Of a stretch of DNA of 64,000 nt, positions 1-11,907 are shown in pieces. The stretch covers positions 100,474,480 through 100,538,479 of the forward strand of contig NC_079499.1 in assembly GCF_030052815.1 (NCBI RefSeq), in the 5' to 3' direction. Each line of letters opens with the position of its first letter. The stretch's first letter is position 1. Under the pieces are notes generated by a model, which searched no databases, had not been told where the DNA came from, and was given only the letters and a program-made list of their open reading frames with translations. This stretch comes from Hevea brasiliensis (lineage: Eukaryota > Streptophyta > Magnoliopsida > Malpighiales > Euphorbiaceae). Made by a program: the position numbers and the translations under genes.

Positions 1-29
1 GTTTATTATTTCTCTTGTGAACCTTTACA
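1..29 (+). repeat. 3' end of the 5' LTR (Copia)
   Basis: These 29 bases repeat the end of the 3' LTR at 4285-4313 with one mismatch (position 14, C against T). They stop at ACA just before the primer-binding site. The rest of the LTR lies left of the window. Confidence 0.9.
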
Positions 30-31
30 AT

Positions 32-43
32 TGGTATCAGAGC
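32..43 (+). other. Primer-binding site of the Copia element
   Basis: TGGTATCAGAGC is the sequence complementary to the 3' end of initiator tRNA-Met that primes minus-strand synthesis in most plant Copia elements. It lies two bases after the LTR end. Confidence 0.9.
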
Positions 44-94
44 CCCACTAGCCCTGAGGAAATAACAAATCTTTGAGTGATCAAACACAGCAAG

Positions 95-3000
95 ATGAGT
101 GACGATAAGACATTAACAAAAATTCCGCACTTTGATGGTCACTATGACTATTGGAGTGAGCTGATGGAGAATCTTCTTAGAGCTAAAGGTCTGTGGAGTT
201 TAATAGAAAATGGTTTTGAAGAACCAAAGGGAGAAATGTTGACAGAAGCACAGCAGACCCAACTTGAAGATGCTAGAACCAAGGATCATCAAGTAAAGCA
301 CTATCTATTTCAAGCTATTGACAGAACTGTTTTTGAACAGATCCTGGACCGCCGCACAGCGAAAATAGTCTGGGATTCAATGAAGAAGAAGTTTGGAGGA
401 AATTCGAAAGTGAAGAAATCTCTTCTTAACGCATTAAGAAGGGAATTTGAAGTGCTTGAAATGAAGAGGGAGGAGTCTATCGATGAATATTTTGCAAGGG
501 TAATGACAGTAGCAAACAAGATGAGGAGTAATGGAGAAGAGATGACGGATACCAAAATTGTTGAGAAAATTTTGCGTACCCTCACAGGAAAATTCACGTA
601 TGTCTGCGTGTCAATTGAAGAATCCAAAGACACCGAAACCATGACAGTTGATGAGCTACAGAGTACCTTAGTCGTTCATGAACAGAAGTTTAAACGAGTT
701 CGCAAGGATGATGAAGATCAGGTACTCAAGATTGAAGGACGTTCATCTGCTAGCAGAGGAAGGGGCTCTGGCAGAGGAAGGGGTCGTGGCAGAGGAAGAG
801 CTGTATTCAACAAAGCCACTGTTGAATGCTACAAGTGTCATGATTTAGGACATTTTCAATATGAATGTCCTAAATCAAACAAAGAAGCTAACTATGCCGA
901 ATTAGAAGAAGAGGATGAGTTATTGCTGATGGCGTATGTTGAGCTTCATGAGACAAACAGAAGTGACGCCTGGTTTGTGGATTCTGGGTGCTCTAACCAC
1001 ATGTGTGGTAACCAGGAAATGTTTTCAAGCTTAGACACCAGTTTCACCCATTCAGTCAAGCTTGGAAACAACGCAAGAATGAAGGTTACTGGAAAAGGAG
1101 AAGTAAAGTTGAGTCTGAAAGGGGTCTGCTATACTGTAAGTGATGTATATTGTGTTCCAGAGCTAAGAAACAATCTGCTTAGTGTTGGGCAGCTGCAAGA
1201 GAAAGGTGTAGCAGTCTTATTCAAAGATGGAGTGTGCAGTCTCTATCATCCATTGAAGGGAAAGATGGCTGAATCAGTGATGAGTGCAAACCGGATGTTC
1301 ATTTTGCTTGGAGAATCACCTGCTGCTGCAGAAAATGAGAAGTGTCTACAAGTAGGTAGTCCAGATGAGTCAATTCTGTGGCATCACCGTTATGGACATC
1401 TTAGTTACAAAGGACTACGCACGTTGAACAGCAAAGAAATGGTAATTGGTTTGCCTCGAATTACAGAACCAGATTCTACGTGTGAGGCTTGTATGAAGTG
1501 CAAACAGCATCGAACTCAAATCCCTAAGAAAAGCAACTGGAGAGCTACTGAGCAATTAGAGCTGATTCATGCTGATCTTTGTGGGCCTATCACACCAGCC
1601 TCAAACAGTCACAAGAGGTACCTTTTATGCTTTATAGATGATTTTTCAAGGAAAGCCTGGTATTATTTTCTTGTTGAAAAGTCAGAAACCTTCTACCATT
1701 TTAAATGCTTTAAAGTACTTGTGGAAAAGGAAACTGGTTTGCCGATTAAGTGTTTGAGAACAGACAGAGGAGGGGAATTCAACTAAGCAGAGTTCAATGA
1801 CTACTGTAAGCAACAAGGAGTGAAGCGACAACTGACCACTGCTTATACTCCACAACAAAATGGATTAGCTGAGCGCAAGAATCGGACAGTAATGAACCTA
1901 GTGAGAGCGATGTTGGCGGAAAAGAACATACCCAAAGTTTATTGGCCTGAAGCTGTACAGTGGACATTTCATATCTTGAACAGATCGCCTACCTTGGCTA
2001 TTAAAGATATGACTCCAGAAGAAGCGTGGAGCGGTGAAAAGCCTACTGTGGATTATTTCAGAGTTTTTGGGTGCGTTGGGTATGTTCACATACCAGATTC
2101 AAAACGAACAAAGCTTGAAGACAAGAGTGTGAGCTGCGTATTCTTTGGATTCAGCAATAAATCCAAAGGATACAGAATGTTTGATCCCATTAACAAGAGA
2201 ATTGTTCTTAGTCGAGATGTGATTTTTGACGAAAATCAGCCATGGGATTGGAGCAAAAATCAACAAGAAGAACAGGAATTTGAATTGGAGTGGGGTGATA
2301 ACATCAGTCAAATTGCAAGCGGAGAAGAGAATATTGTTGAACCGTAACTCGATGTTCATCCACCTCTGGAAGTCACTCCAGATGTCGAAAGAAATCTTGC
2401 AGCAAGGGAGGGCAGAACCCGACGTCCCCCTGAACGACTAACTGATTTTGTTTCAGGTGAAGGTCTATCTGAAGAAGATGAAGCAAATATGATGGCCTAT
2501 CTTGTAATTTCAGATCCAACGAGCTATGAAGAAGCAGTGAAGGAGAGAAAATGGAGATTAGCCATGGATGAAGAAATAAGATCCATTGAGAAAAACAACA
2601 CTTGGTGTCTGATGGAGTTACCAGCCGAAGCAAAGAAGGTCGGTGTGAAATGGATTTATAAAACAAAATTGAATGAGCATGGTGAGGTCGACAAATACAA
2701 AGCAAGACTTGTCGTAAAAGGGTACACCCAGCAATACGGAATAGATTATACTGAAGTATTCGCACCAGTGGCTAGAATGGATACAGTTCGAATGATTATA
2801 GCTTTGGCAGCTCAAAAGGGATGGAAATTACACCAGTTGGATGTTAAATCGGCGTTCTTGCATGGAGAATTGGAAGAAAACGTTTATGTTGAACAGCCAA
2901 AAGGTTACGAAAAAGAAGGGTGTGAGCAAATGGTGTACAAATTAAGAAAGGCTCTCTATGGGTTAAAACAGGCACCCAGAGCCTGGTTTAGCCGTATAGA

Positions 3001-4051
3001 AGCTTATTTTCTGAAAGAAGGCTTCACAAACAGTTCTAACGAACAAACTCTGTTTGTCAAAAGGAGGGGAAAGAAAATTTTGATCGTGAGTATTTATGTG
3101 GATGACTTGTTATATACAGGTGATGATGAAGAGCTACTTGCAGAATTTAAATGCTCCATGGAGAAAGAATTCGACATGACAGATTTGGGACTGATGAAGT
3201 TTTTCCTTGGCATCGAAATTATCCAAAAAGATGATGGTATATTTATTTGTCAGAGGAAATATGCTGGCGAGGTCCTACAACGGTTTGGAATGGAAAACCA
3301 TAATCCTGTGAGCAATCCGATTGTTCCTGGGCAACAAATTAGCAGGGATGAAGGAGGAGAAAAAACGGATGCAACCCAGTTTAAACAGATGGTGGGTAGT
3401 CTGATGTATCTCACAGCTACTCGACCTGATCTTATGTTTGTTGTAAGTCTCATAAGTCGTTTTATGGCCAATCCCACAAAGCTCCATTTTGCCGTCATAA
3501 AACGAGTGCTAAGATATCTAAAGGGCACAATAGATTATGGAGTATTTTACAGGAGGGGTGGAGAAAATTGCTTCGTGGGATTTACAGACAGCGATTATGC
3601 CGGTGACATGGTTGATAGCAAAAGTACCTCTGGATATGTGTTTTTATTGAGTGGAGGTGCTGTGGCATGGTCTTCACGCAAGCAACCTATTGTTACCTTG
3701 TCAACCACAGAGGCTGAGTTTGTAGCAGCTGCTGCTTGTGCTTGTCAGGCGATATGGATGAGAAGAGTACTAGAAGACATTGGCCAGTCACAAGAAGAGG
3801 CTACAATCTTAATGTGTGATAATGTTTCGACAATTAAATTATCGAAACATCCTGTCCTACATGGGCGCTCCAAGCATATAAGAGTAAGATTCCACTTTCT
3901 TAGAGATTTAGTCAAAGAAGGCATTGTTGATTTACAATTCTGTGGTACCAAAGATCAGCTAGCAGACTTAATGACTAAACCGCTCAAGTTAGATGCTTTC
4001 CAGAAGTTACGGCAAGGACTGGGCATGAGTACTTATTCAGTTTTGAACTAA
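95..4051 (+). pseudogene. Copia gag-pol polyprotein with two in-frame stops
   Basis: One reading frame runs from the ATG at 95 (MSDDKTL...) to the stop at 4051, interrupted only by TAA at 1784-1786 and TAA at 2345-2347. Along it are a gag domain, a CX2CX4HX4C zinc knuckle (about 828-870), the protease DSG motif (about 978), the integrase HHCC finger (from 1381), integrase core with Asp at about 1571 and 1762 and Glu in AERKN at about 1870, reverse transcriptase with YVDD (about 3097-3108), and RNase H with DSDYAG (about 3586) and TEAEF. The first stop falls between the second catalytic Asp and the Glu of integrase; the second lies in the linker before reverse transcriptase. An upstream in-frame GTG at 77 is not needed as a start. 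There are no frameshifts. Confidence 0.93.
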
Positions 4052-4075
4052 TTCTTTTACAGAAGGAATAAGTTC

Positions 4076-4085
4076 AAGGGAGGGA
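4076..4085 (+). other. Polypurine tract of the Copia element
   Basis: AAGGGAGGGA lies just before the TGTTAG start of the 3' LTR, where the plus-strand primer of an LTR element belongs. Confidence 0.85.
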
Positions 4086-4086
4086 T

Positions 4087-4313
4087 TGTTAGTAGTTTGA
4101 TTCAATCAATAAAGACCTATTCTACAGGAGATATTTACTGCTGCTAGAAGTTAGGAAAGTTTTTTTTATTTCTATTTCTGCTGTAATCTTTAGCATATTT
4201 TACGATGATTCTGTTTTATGTGAAGGCTATATAATGCCTAACTATTGCACTAATAAGGGATCACTTTGAAATCCAATTGCTCTGGTTTATTATTTCTTTT
4301 GTGAACCTTTACA
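4087..4313 (+). repeat. 3' LTR of the Copia element (227 bp)
   Basis: It starts TGTTAG after the polypurine tract and ends TTACA. Its last 29 bases match the window start. It contains a TATA-like stretch (ggctatataat, about 4226) that may be the element's promoter. Confidence 0.88.
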
Positions 4314-4804
4314 TGAATTAGGCACCTAGTAGCCATAAATCCACCCATATATTGGAAACGTTGTAATAACTTGGTTATAAATATAAGTCAGATTCTAAAA
4401 TACACCGAGAGCATTAATTCATAAAAAAAAATAATTTTTTTTTTTATTTTAGAAAGTGAGTCTCGTGTGTTGTGTGTTATGTTAGAGAAGATATATAAAT
4501 ATTGAGTGCAACTAATAATTTCTCTAAATATAAAATTTATTTACTTATTTTTAATCTATAATGCAAGAAAATTTCATTTTACGAATAATTTTTTATAAAT
4601 TCAATCCATAATAAATTTAAAACATTAAACATATAATTAGATCTAATAAATCTATGTCTATCTATCATTCTTATTCTAACTTCATTCTTTTGAATATAAA
4701 TTGATAGGCGAATTTCACATAATTTTTTTATAAAATAGAGGTGAAACATAATACAAAGAAATGAATAGATTAGGAATTAAACTCAAAATATATGAGATTA
4801 TAAT
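4314..4804. other. AT-rich spacer
   Basis: Low-complexity AT-rich DNA downstream (on the minus strand) of the aminotransferase-like remnant. I see no coding frame or structured element here. Confidence 0.6.
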
Positions 4805-7485
4805 TTAAATGTTCCGAAGCTTACGTTGACAAGGGAATTTGGGAAGCAAATTAGCAATTTGCTTAGCAGTTTCTAAATATAATTTATGCTTATTGATAAT
4901 CCCATTCCCATCATCATTAAAACCAACAAACGGCGAGTCGTTGTCATGTTTCTGGTTTCCTACAACTAGGTCCTTAAATGCCTTTTTCTTCAAAGACCAG
5001 CTTCCAGTTTTGAAATCGAAGCCATACAATGGAAGAAATCTCTGGCCATAAATAGCTATAAATTCCAGAGCTGCAAGAATGAACTCAAATTCCTCATTGG
5101 ACGTGTAGTATGGGAAGCTAATTCTTGTCCATCCAGGCTTTACTCCATGATATCCCTGCATATTATCATAGTCTGTTATATCGTACGAAAGATTTTCTTG
5201 TCATAAAAAATCTATATAAACTTGACCCCCACATGAGAAGGAATTTTATAACCATTAGATCAAATATTATAAAACATAAACATGGAAGGGCTATATATAA
5301 ATTTACCTGTTGTATGGCAGATCTAAAATCAAGGGAGAAAGTCTCATTGATGTTAAGCAAAACATGACCATAAGGTCCAGCACAAGCACACCCACCCCTA
5401 GATTGAATCCCAAACAAGTCATTCAGCAAAGCTGCAACGAAAGGTCCATGTAGAGGCTTATCTCTCTTGTTCCCTCTCTCTGTCCACATGTAAAGATCTC
5501 CTTCCTTTCCCTCTCTACGTTCACTATCTTCAATTCCATTTGAGGAAGAGTTGGTAGTAGAATATACGAGGAAGGACAATATAGCTTTTCTCTTTACGCT
5601 TGTGTTTCCTAATACCCACATGTTCTCGTTGGACATAAGCCTCTTTAATGCATTGTTTATGTAATAGGTTTCTCGTTTTTCTATCATTTGGTAGCCAATG
5701 TATTCTTTAACCCAGAAAGCCAATGCTGCTCTAATTGTTTGGATTATTTGTGGAGTCCCTCCATTTTCTCTCTCTTCTATCTCTTCCAAATATAACGTAT
5801 CCTGCAAAAAAAATTTATTGCATTTTCTCTTCTTTATCCATAATTATAAAGTCTCAATTTCGTCAAAGCTAAATCAATAAAAAAAAAAATAATTATTATA
5901 TTTTTCACTATCCAACCAATGCTAAAATTATACAATTATTTCGAATAGACTTACCTTTTCATTGAAACCACTGACATAACAAACAGTTCCACCTCCGCAA
6001 GTCGATGGTGGAGAAGATCTCAGCTGATACAGAGCTTTACTCATCAGAAGAATTCCAGGAGATCCAGGCCCACCAAGAAACTTATGTGGGCTAAGAAAAA
6101 TTGCATCATACCCATCAATTACCCCAGATCTCATGTCAATCTCCACGCAGGGTCCACTGCATACATAAATAATCCGCAACAAATGTTAAACACGAAAAAA
6201 CCCTGAAGCCATAAGCTTATACGAGTTCATACCTGGCTGCAAAATCAAAACAAACAAAACCTCCATAGCGATGAAGAAGCTGAGCAATTCCTCGAGTATC
6301 CGAATAAATCCCAGTCACATTACTACAAGCTGAAAATGACCCTAATATTGGACGATTGGCCTTTCTGTAAGTGCCCAGAAGTTTTTCCAGAGCTTCCATG
6401 TCTATCAAGCCATCATTATCCATGCCAATTTCTATAACTTCAGCTAAGCTTTGTCTCCATGAAAGGAGGTTGGAGTGGTGCTCATAAGGTCCAACGAAAA
6501 CTACCCATCTTTCCTCATTTGTAATGCATTTAATTATCCTCTCCCTCAGAGTGGAGGGCACAGCTATGGCCATTACCTCTTGTAGACGTTTAATAGCTGC
6601 TGTGGTGCCTGAGCCACAGAACATGATTGCATCCTCTTGTCCACCACCTAAGCTCTTCTTTATGTATTGAGTTGCTTCTTGTACCATTTTGGTTGTTCTC
6701 TGCCCCACGTAACTGTCGCAAGTGTGAGTGTTCCCTATTTAAGCACACTTTTGTTAGTCGAAAATTTTCTTTTCCTTTTGGGAAGACAGCTGATGTCAGG
6801 TTTTGAATACGCAACCGTGTATTTACTGTCAATCAACTCTTACAATTCAACCAATTAGCTTTAGCTTCATTGATACTGCATTCGGTCTCAAAAAGTTGTG
6901 AAGTCTAAAGTTTGATTCTCAATTAGAGCCGATTATATTAAAAATAAAATTCTTACAATTAAATATATAACTTGAAACTCACCATTTTAATATTAAGGCC
7001 ACTGTTATTAACGTATTAAATGGCTGATAAGAGTATATTTTATAATTTATTTTATTAATAAAATAAATTAATATATAATTATTAATTTATTATATTATTT
7101 TTTATTATTAAAATAGTAAATAAAAAATAAATACTCTAAAGAATATAAATTTAATAACTTAAAAGAAAATAAAAAAATAAATGTTGAAAAAAAAGTAAAA
7201 TTAGAGTTATAAATTAAAAATAGGAAGAATAAATTTTAATAATATCAACTATAAAATAAATTTTAACTTTGATGTGATGTGAGGGAGTGTATTAAATTCT
7301 GTATGGGTTGAATTTTTTAAATGGATTAGATGTAATCATTTTACAATAATTATATTTTAAAATTTTATTGGAAAATAAAAAATTAAAAAAAAAAGTAAAA
7401 AGAAAATTACCATAAGAGGGAAGAACATTGTTAATGATGAAATTTTCAACAAAGCGAAGAGACTGGCCGGAGGCAGTATGATCAG
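4805..7485 (-). pseudogene. PLP-dependent class-V aminotransferase / cysteine desulfurase-like gene, 5'-truncated
   Basis: Five exons with GT-AG borders join in frame: 7411-about 7485, 6233-6734, 5955-6156, 5307-5801 and 4805-5155, with the stop at 4805-4807. The remaining product is about 540 residues. Fold-type I PLP features are clear: DHTASG near the break, GSGTTAA, a conserved EHHSN loop, and SPHKF with the Schiff-base lysine, followed by GGPGSPG. A later SRGGCACAGPYGH stretch resembles the cysteine loop of desulfurase-like relatives. Plant members of this family are longer at the N-terminus. Here roughly 100 residues and the start codon are missing, because a MITE begins at about 7486 and beyond it lies the leader of the neighbouring gene. 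All surviving frames are open, so the loss may be recent, or the fragment may still be transcribed. Substrate unknown. Confidence 0.8.
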
Positions 7486-8021
7486 CGTGGCTGAGCAGAA
7501 TTCGGTTTAAATTGAAAAATCGAATCGAATTGAGTAAATTCGGTTTAATTGATTTGATTTTAAAATTAAATCGATTCGGTTCGGTTTTAATTTATAAAAA
7601 TTTCGATTATTTCGGTTCAGTTCGATTTTGAAGATAAAAAAATCGATTAAACCGAATCGAACCGAATAGTGATTTATATAGTCAAATCGAACCGAATCAA
7701 TTTTTGAATTAATTTATTTTTATGAAAAATTTATGAATTATATTTAATTATATATATATTAATTGTTTAATTTCATTGATTAATGGTTATTAGGTTCAAA
7801 CCAAAATTAAAATTAGACCAAATAACTTGAAAATCAAGTCTAAATTAAAAAATTAATAAAAAATCAAACCGATCGATTTAAACCGAACTGAAATAAAGCA
7901 ATTTAGTTCGATTCGATTTTTCACCAATTTCAATTTGATTCGATTTCTAAAATTGACGATTCAATTTTTATAATTTAATTCGATTCGATTCGATTCCGTT
8001 TGAACCGATTGCTCACCCCTA
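7486..8021. mobile_element. hAT-type MITE rich in CGGTTCGGTTT motifs, copy 1
   Basis: About 536 bp built of repeated AACCGAATCGA/TCGGTTCGATT motifs. It is the same family as 18423-18982, in inverted orientation to it. The right terminus TGCTCACCCCTA is intact. The left one (about 7486-7497) matches the expected TAGGGCTGAGCA at only 9 of 12 positions. The flanking octamers (atgatcag and gtgagctg) agree at only five positions, so a clean target duplication is absent. The element sits exactly where the aminotransferase-like exon is broken. Confidence 0.8.
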
Positions 8022-8123
8022 GTGAGCTGGTCCCTCCCTTTCTGTCTTTCACAGACGAGCTGAAACACCGATCATATCTTCTCTCTATCCAAAACCCTGA
8101 CACACAACGAAATCAAAACGACA

Positions 8124-11059
8124 ATGTCACTCACCTTTCAACACCTCTTCGCAATCGCAAACTCACCTTCTCGCCTCCCTTTCTACGTTATTACCCCCAT
8201 TAAACCCTCTCTTAAAAAACCTAATTTCTCCCCTCCAATCCTCTCCCGCCACTTATCCAATTCCTTACATCTACAAAATTTCCCCTACAAACCCCAAGTC
8301 ATTTTCAGTTTCTCCGCAAAATCCTATAGTTTTCCTCTCAAAGCTTATCAATCCGATGACACTGTAAGCGCACAAGTCTCCGATGGTTTCAATCTCGATG
8401 CTTTTCTCTCAATTGCTGAGTTTTTATGTATTGTCTCGTCGGCTATTATTACAATCAGTTATGCAGTGAATTCTACGGTTTTAAGCTCTAAAAAGACGGT
8501 GTTGGGGGTCATAGGGAGTAACAAGGCGTTTGCTTGGGGATTGGTGGTGATGGTGAGTGGTATGGTGATTGGTGCGTGGATTAGGAGGCGGCAATGGCTG
8601 CGCTTCTGTAGAGTAACGGTAAGGGAGGGTCGAGAGAGTGTGAATTTGGTGGAGAGGATTGAGAAATTGGAGGAGGATTTGAGGAGTTCTGCCACGATAA
8701 TTCGGGTCTTGTCGAGGCAGCTTGAGAAGCTAGGGATTAGGTTTCGGGTTACAAGGAAAGCTTTGAAAGAGCCCGTTGCTGAGGTATACTCATTTTTTGT
8801 TTTATATATATATATATATATATATATTTGACTCTTGACTGTTTTTGTTAACTATTTTGCTGTTTTGGATATTGCATTGTGTTGAAGTAGAAGATTAAGG
8901 GAGTAAGGATGAGTTAATTTAGCTTCAGCAAACGCAATTCCATAGTGCTGTTACATTCCTTGAGGATTTTTCTCATATATTAGCATAATTACAAGTTTCA
9001 CTGGGAGAAATTTAAGGTTTATTAGTTTTAGAGTCCCATGTGTGAAATGCTGAAGGTTTGAAAAAATGAAGGCGGCTAAGGAAGAATGCTTAGGATTGCA
9101 AGCAATATATATACATAAAGAAGTCGCTCTGCAGTCTGCACCACTCATTATATCTTTGTTAATTATCTTGTAAGTTGGATCTGATGCTCAATATCTTATT
9201 GCTTGAGGTTGAGGATTGTTATTTCTTACTGGAAGAGCTTTGTTATAATTATTATTTTTAGTTGCTGTTCACCTTCTATCTCTCTGTTATCTATTTTATT
9301 CATGCAAAGTACTGTCATATCTATGAGAAAGCTGGGTTTTTGTTTAGGACAAATTATCAATGGACAGATTGGTCTCCAATTGGCTGTCTCTTGTTAAGAT
9401 TTTCTTGTGCTATACTTTCATGGCTAAATGCTTTGCTTGCACGCCAATGATTTTTAGCATCTTGGCTGTTTTCTTTATGTGAAAAATTAAAAGTCACAAT
9501 CACCTAAAACTATTTGTTGCATATGCCACTTTCTGCCAGTGTTTGGAGAACCCTCTTAATGCAAGATAATGGCTTTTCCTCGTGTGTTCCATTTATTCTT
9601 TCTGTTTACTAACTGTAAGTCTAATAGTTGCCTACTTCATAATTAAGGTAATGCGAGCTACCAACAGAATTTGTTTGACACCCAAATTTATTTTGGACTG
9701 GTTGTGAAACTGCAACTATGATTATACACGTGCTATATCTCTTAGATCCGTATCATTTTAAGTCTTGTTTAAATGTGTATTGAATCCTAATTTCATGGCT
9801 TCATTAATGCTTGAGTATTGGAGGTTAATTGATAAACTAGGGACATAAGTGGGAGAGCAATAACTGGAGTTTGAATAGGTTATAATGAGAAAGAGAGAAT
9901 TTGTTATGTTAGTAACTATTACTGATTGGTAAATTTTGCTACTGGTTTTTCGTAAGTTAACTAATTTGCTTCATAAGATATTAATTTCTATGAACATACT
10001 TTATCTCTATCTGAAGACTGCAGCTTTGGCAAAAAAGAATTCTGAGGCTACTCGAGCACTAGCAGTGCAGGAAGATATCCTGGAAAAGGAGCTTGGAGAA
10101 ATTCAGAAGGTTTTGTTGGCAATGCAGGTATGTTCAACTGAATAATTTGATAATGCCAATGGGTTCTTGCCATACGTGCTTAAGGGACTTTGGTATTTAG
10201 TAGTCAATTGTATCAAGGTTGGTCTACTGGGATACTAGACAAGTTGATGTCAAGAACCTCAAGATGATATATTGCACATAGATGTATCTGTTTAATGTTG
10301 TTTCGTGTATGTCTAGCTTGATTTCTCTGGGATTTTAGGACAAACATTGTATGTTTAAGATCTTGTCATCTGTGTTGATTCATGGGTCTAAAAGTTGCTA
10401 GGTTGGCTTGTGTTTAAGCCTGGGCGTGATCCTGTTCCAGGCAAGAACTGAACTGGACCGGTGGTTCTGGTCCTAAAAGTTGGGGACCTGGGACTAGACC
10501 AAAGTGTACCCTAAGTTCCAATCCCGGTTCCAGCTCAATTCATCCAGTTTGATCAAATTATGTGGTTATTTAAAAAAAACATCCAGTTTTGACCCGGAAC
10601 CAGACCAAACCGGTCTAATCAATCTGGTCTAGTTCAAGTCGGATCTGTTCAAATCTGTCTGTTAGCCTAGTTTGACTTTAACAATGTATTCATACCTGCA
10701 CCGCTTGAATAATTTTGGTAAAAAAAAAATGTAGCCATCTCTTTTTATTAATGGATATCTTATATGCCATGCACAAAGGATTATTCTTAGATTCATTTTT
10801 AAGATGAATGCATTTGACTCTGGGGAGCTAAAATGCAGTTTATTTGACTTTAATTTCTTTGTAGGAGCAGCAACAAAAACAACTGGAGCTGATTCTTGCA
10901 ATTGGAAAGAGTGGGAAGTTATGGGAGAGTAAGCAGGAACCTTGCCAAGAGCAAGCCAAGGTTGAAACATCTGATTTCACTAAGAAAGCAAAACAGTTGG
11001 AAACGCAGGAAACTCGGGCTTCAGGTGCAAGCAAAGGAACTAACAATGACAAACCGTAA
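8124..11059 (+). CDS. Probable plastid membrane protein with two TM helices and a coiled coil (321 aa)
   Basis: Three exons, 8124-8783, 10017-10127 and 10865-11059, joined by GT-AG introns in phase 0, give 321 residues. The first ~75 residues are Ser/Pro/basic-rich and poor in acidic residues, as in a chloroplast transit peptide. Two hydrophobic segments follow (about 94-115 and 136-153), then Arg/Glu/Leu-rich heptads (about 170-275) that should form a coiled coil. The tail is polar. For exon 2 the acceptor after ctgaag is used, because it keeps the frame with exon 1; the later cag would not. The fold resembles conserved plant-only proteins of unknown function. I do not recognise a named gene and assign no activity. 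The leader (8022-8123) begins directly at the MITE. Confidence 0.85.
8803..8827. repeat. (TA)n microsatellite in intron 1
   Basis: About 12 TA units, just after the donor site of exon 1 of the plastid-protein gene. Confidence 0.9.
10417..10670. repeat. Degenerate GGTTC/GAACC-rich repeat in intron 2
   Basis: A stretch of imperfect motifs such as aactggaccggtggttctggtcc, cccggttcc and gacccggaaccagaccaaaccggtc, in both orientations, inside the second intron. It resembles an old GGTTC-rich hAT-type MITE, but I could not define termini or a target duplication. Confidence 0.35.
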
Positions 11060-11907
11060 AAATGTTGAAGCAGTAAATTTTCGTCGGATTCTGCTGCCTC
11101 GTTCACCTCACAAGGACAATTTGCTTGACCTTTCTCTCCACATGACAGGTGGGCTCTTCTGGGATCACTACAGCTCTATCTCTGGTTGTTGAAAAATTAT
11201 ACGGGAAAAGTTATCCAGTTCTTGATCTAATTTTTACACCGGTGTGAAAACAACGCAGGACAAATAAGTTGTTAGTTTGCATTGTACCATTTGACACAAA
11301 ATTCTCCTTGTGCTCATAATTGTATTTGTAACTTTTGAGGTTGTGTTTCATGTTTCATTTTTCCCTTCTGTCAATAATAATAAACAATCTTTTTTTAACC
11401 CAGTGCTGTAATGATGCATATGCGCGCATGGACTAACCGAAATATATACTAAGACAACAAGCAGTAGCATACCGATAGACTCGCCCAATCCTTAAATCCT
11501 CAGTCTAGGTTGGAGTGTTGACAGGGCGCCATTATGGTGGAGCATGTTTTTAGTCATTGGTTTTTATAGGTAACTTTACACTCGCACAAATTTAGGTGAC
11601 CTTGAATTACCTTGGCAAAAGGGCTGGCTTCAAGTGACTCATGAATATTGAACAACAACTTCAAATTTGGTAATTCGGCTCAGTTATGATAAAATTTAAA
11701 GAGCAAGCATTAACTAACAAATATTTTCGTTTAACTTCAAATTCACACGAGATTTGATTCATTTGCAGCAATACATTCTATTCAGCGCATCAATCTTGCA
11801 GTTGCTTAATAAGTATGGCATTGGAAAAATCATTTTTCTTTCAGAACTTGACCCAATTGCCTGCTCAAAATCGTTGGTTTTTGTATCAATAAACATAGAG
11901 AAACAGC
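11060..11907. other. 3' region and spacer
   Basis: Starts with the 3' UTR of the plastid-protein gene; aataata-type polyadenylation signals lie at about 11376-11384. The rest has no recognisable coding content. It separates two convergent units. Confidence 0.5.

Larger units (their letters stand above)
1..4313 (+). mobile_element. Ty1/Copia LTR retrotransposon, 5' LTR cut by window edge
   Basis: The order is LTR end, primer-binding site, a single gag-protease-integrase-reverse transcriptase-RNase H frame, a polypurine tract and a 3' LTR. Integrase before reverse transcriptase marks it as Copia. The 29 visible bases of the 5' LTR differ from the matching end of the 3' LTR at one position, so the insertion looks fairly young. 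The left target duplication lies outside the window; the right one would be TGAAT (4314-4318). Two in-frame stops make this copy non-autonomous. I could not place it in a Copia lineage. Confidence 0.95.

Noticed and set aside
310..642. 110-codon open frame on the minus strand inside gag
   Set aside because: Antisense shadow of the clear Copia gag frame; no family resemblance.
2373..2765. 130-codon minus-strand frame over the integrase-RT linker
   Set aside because: Antisense to the Copia polyprotein, and low-complexity Leu/Ser/His composition.
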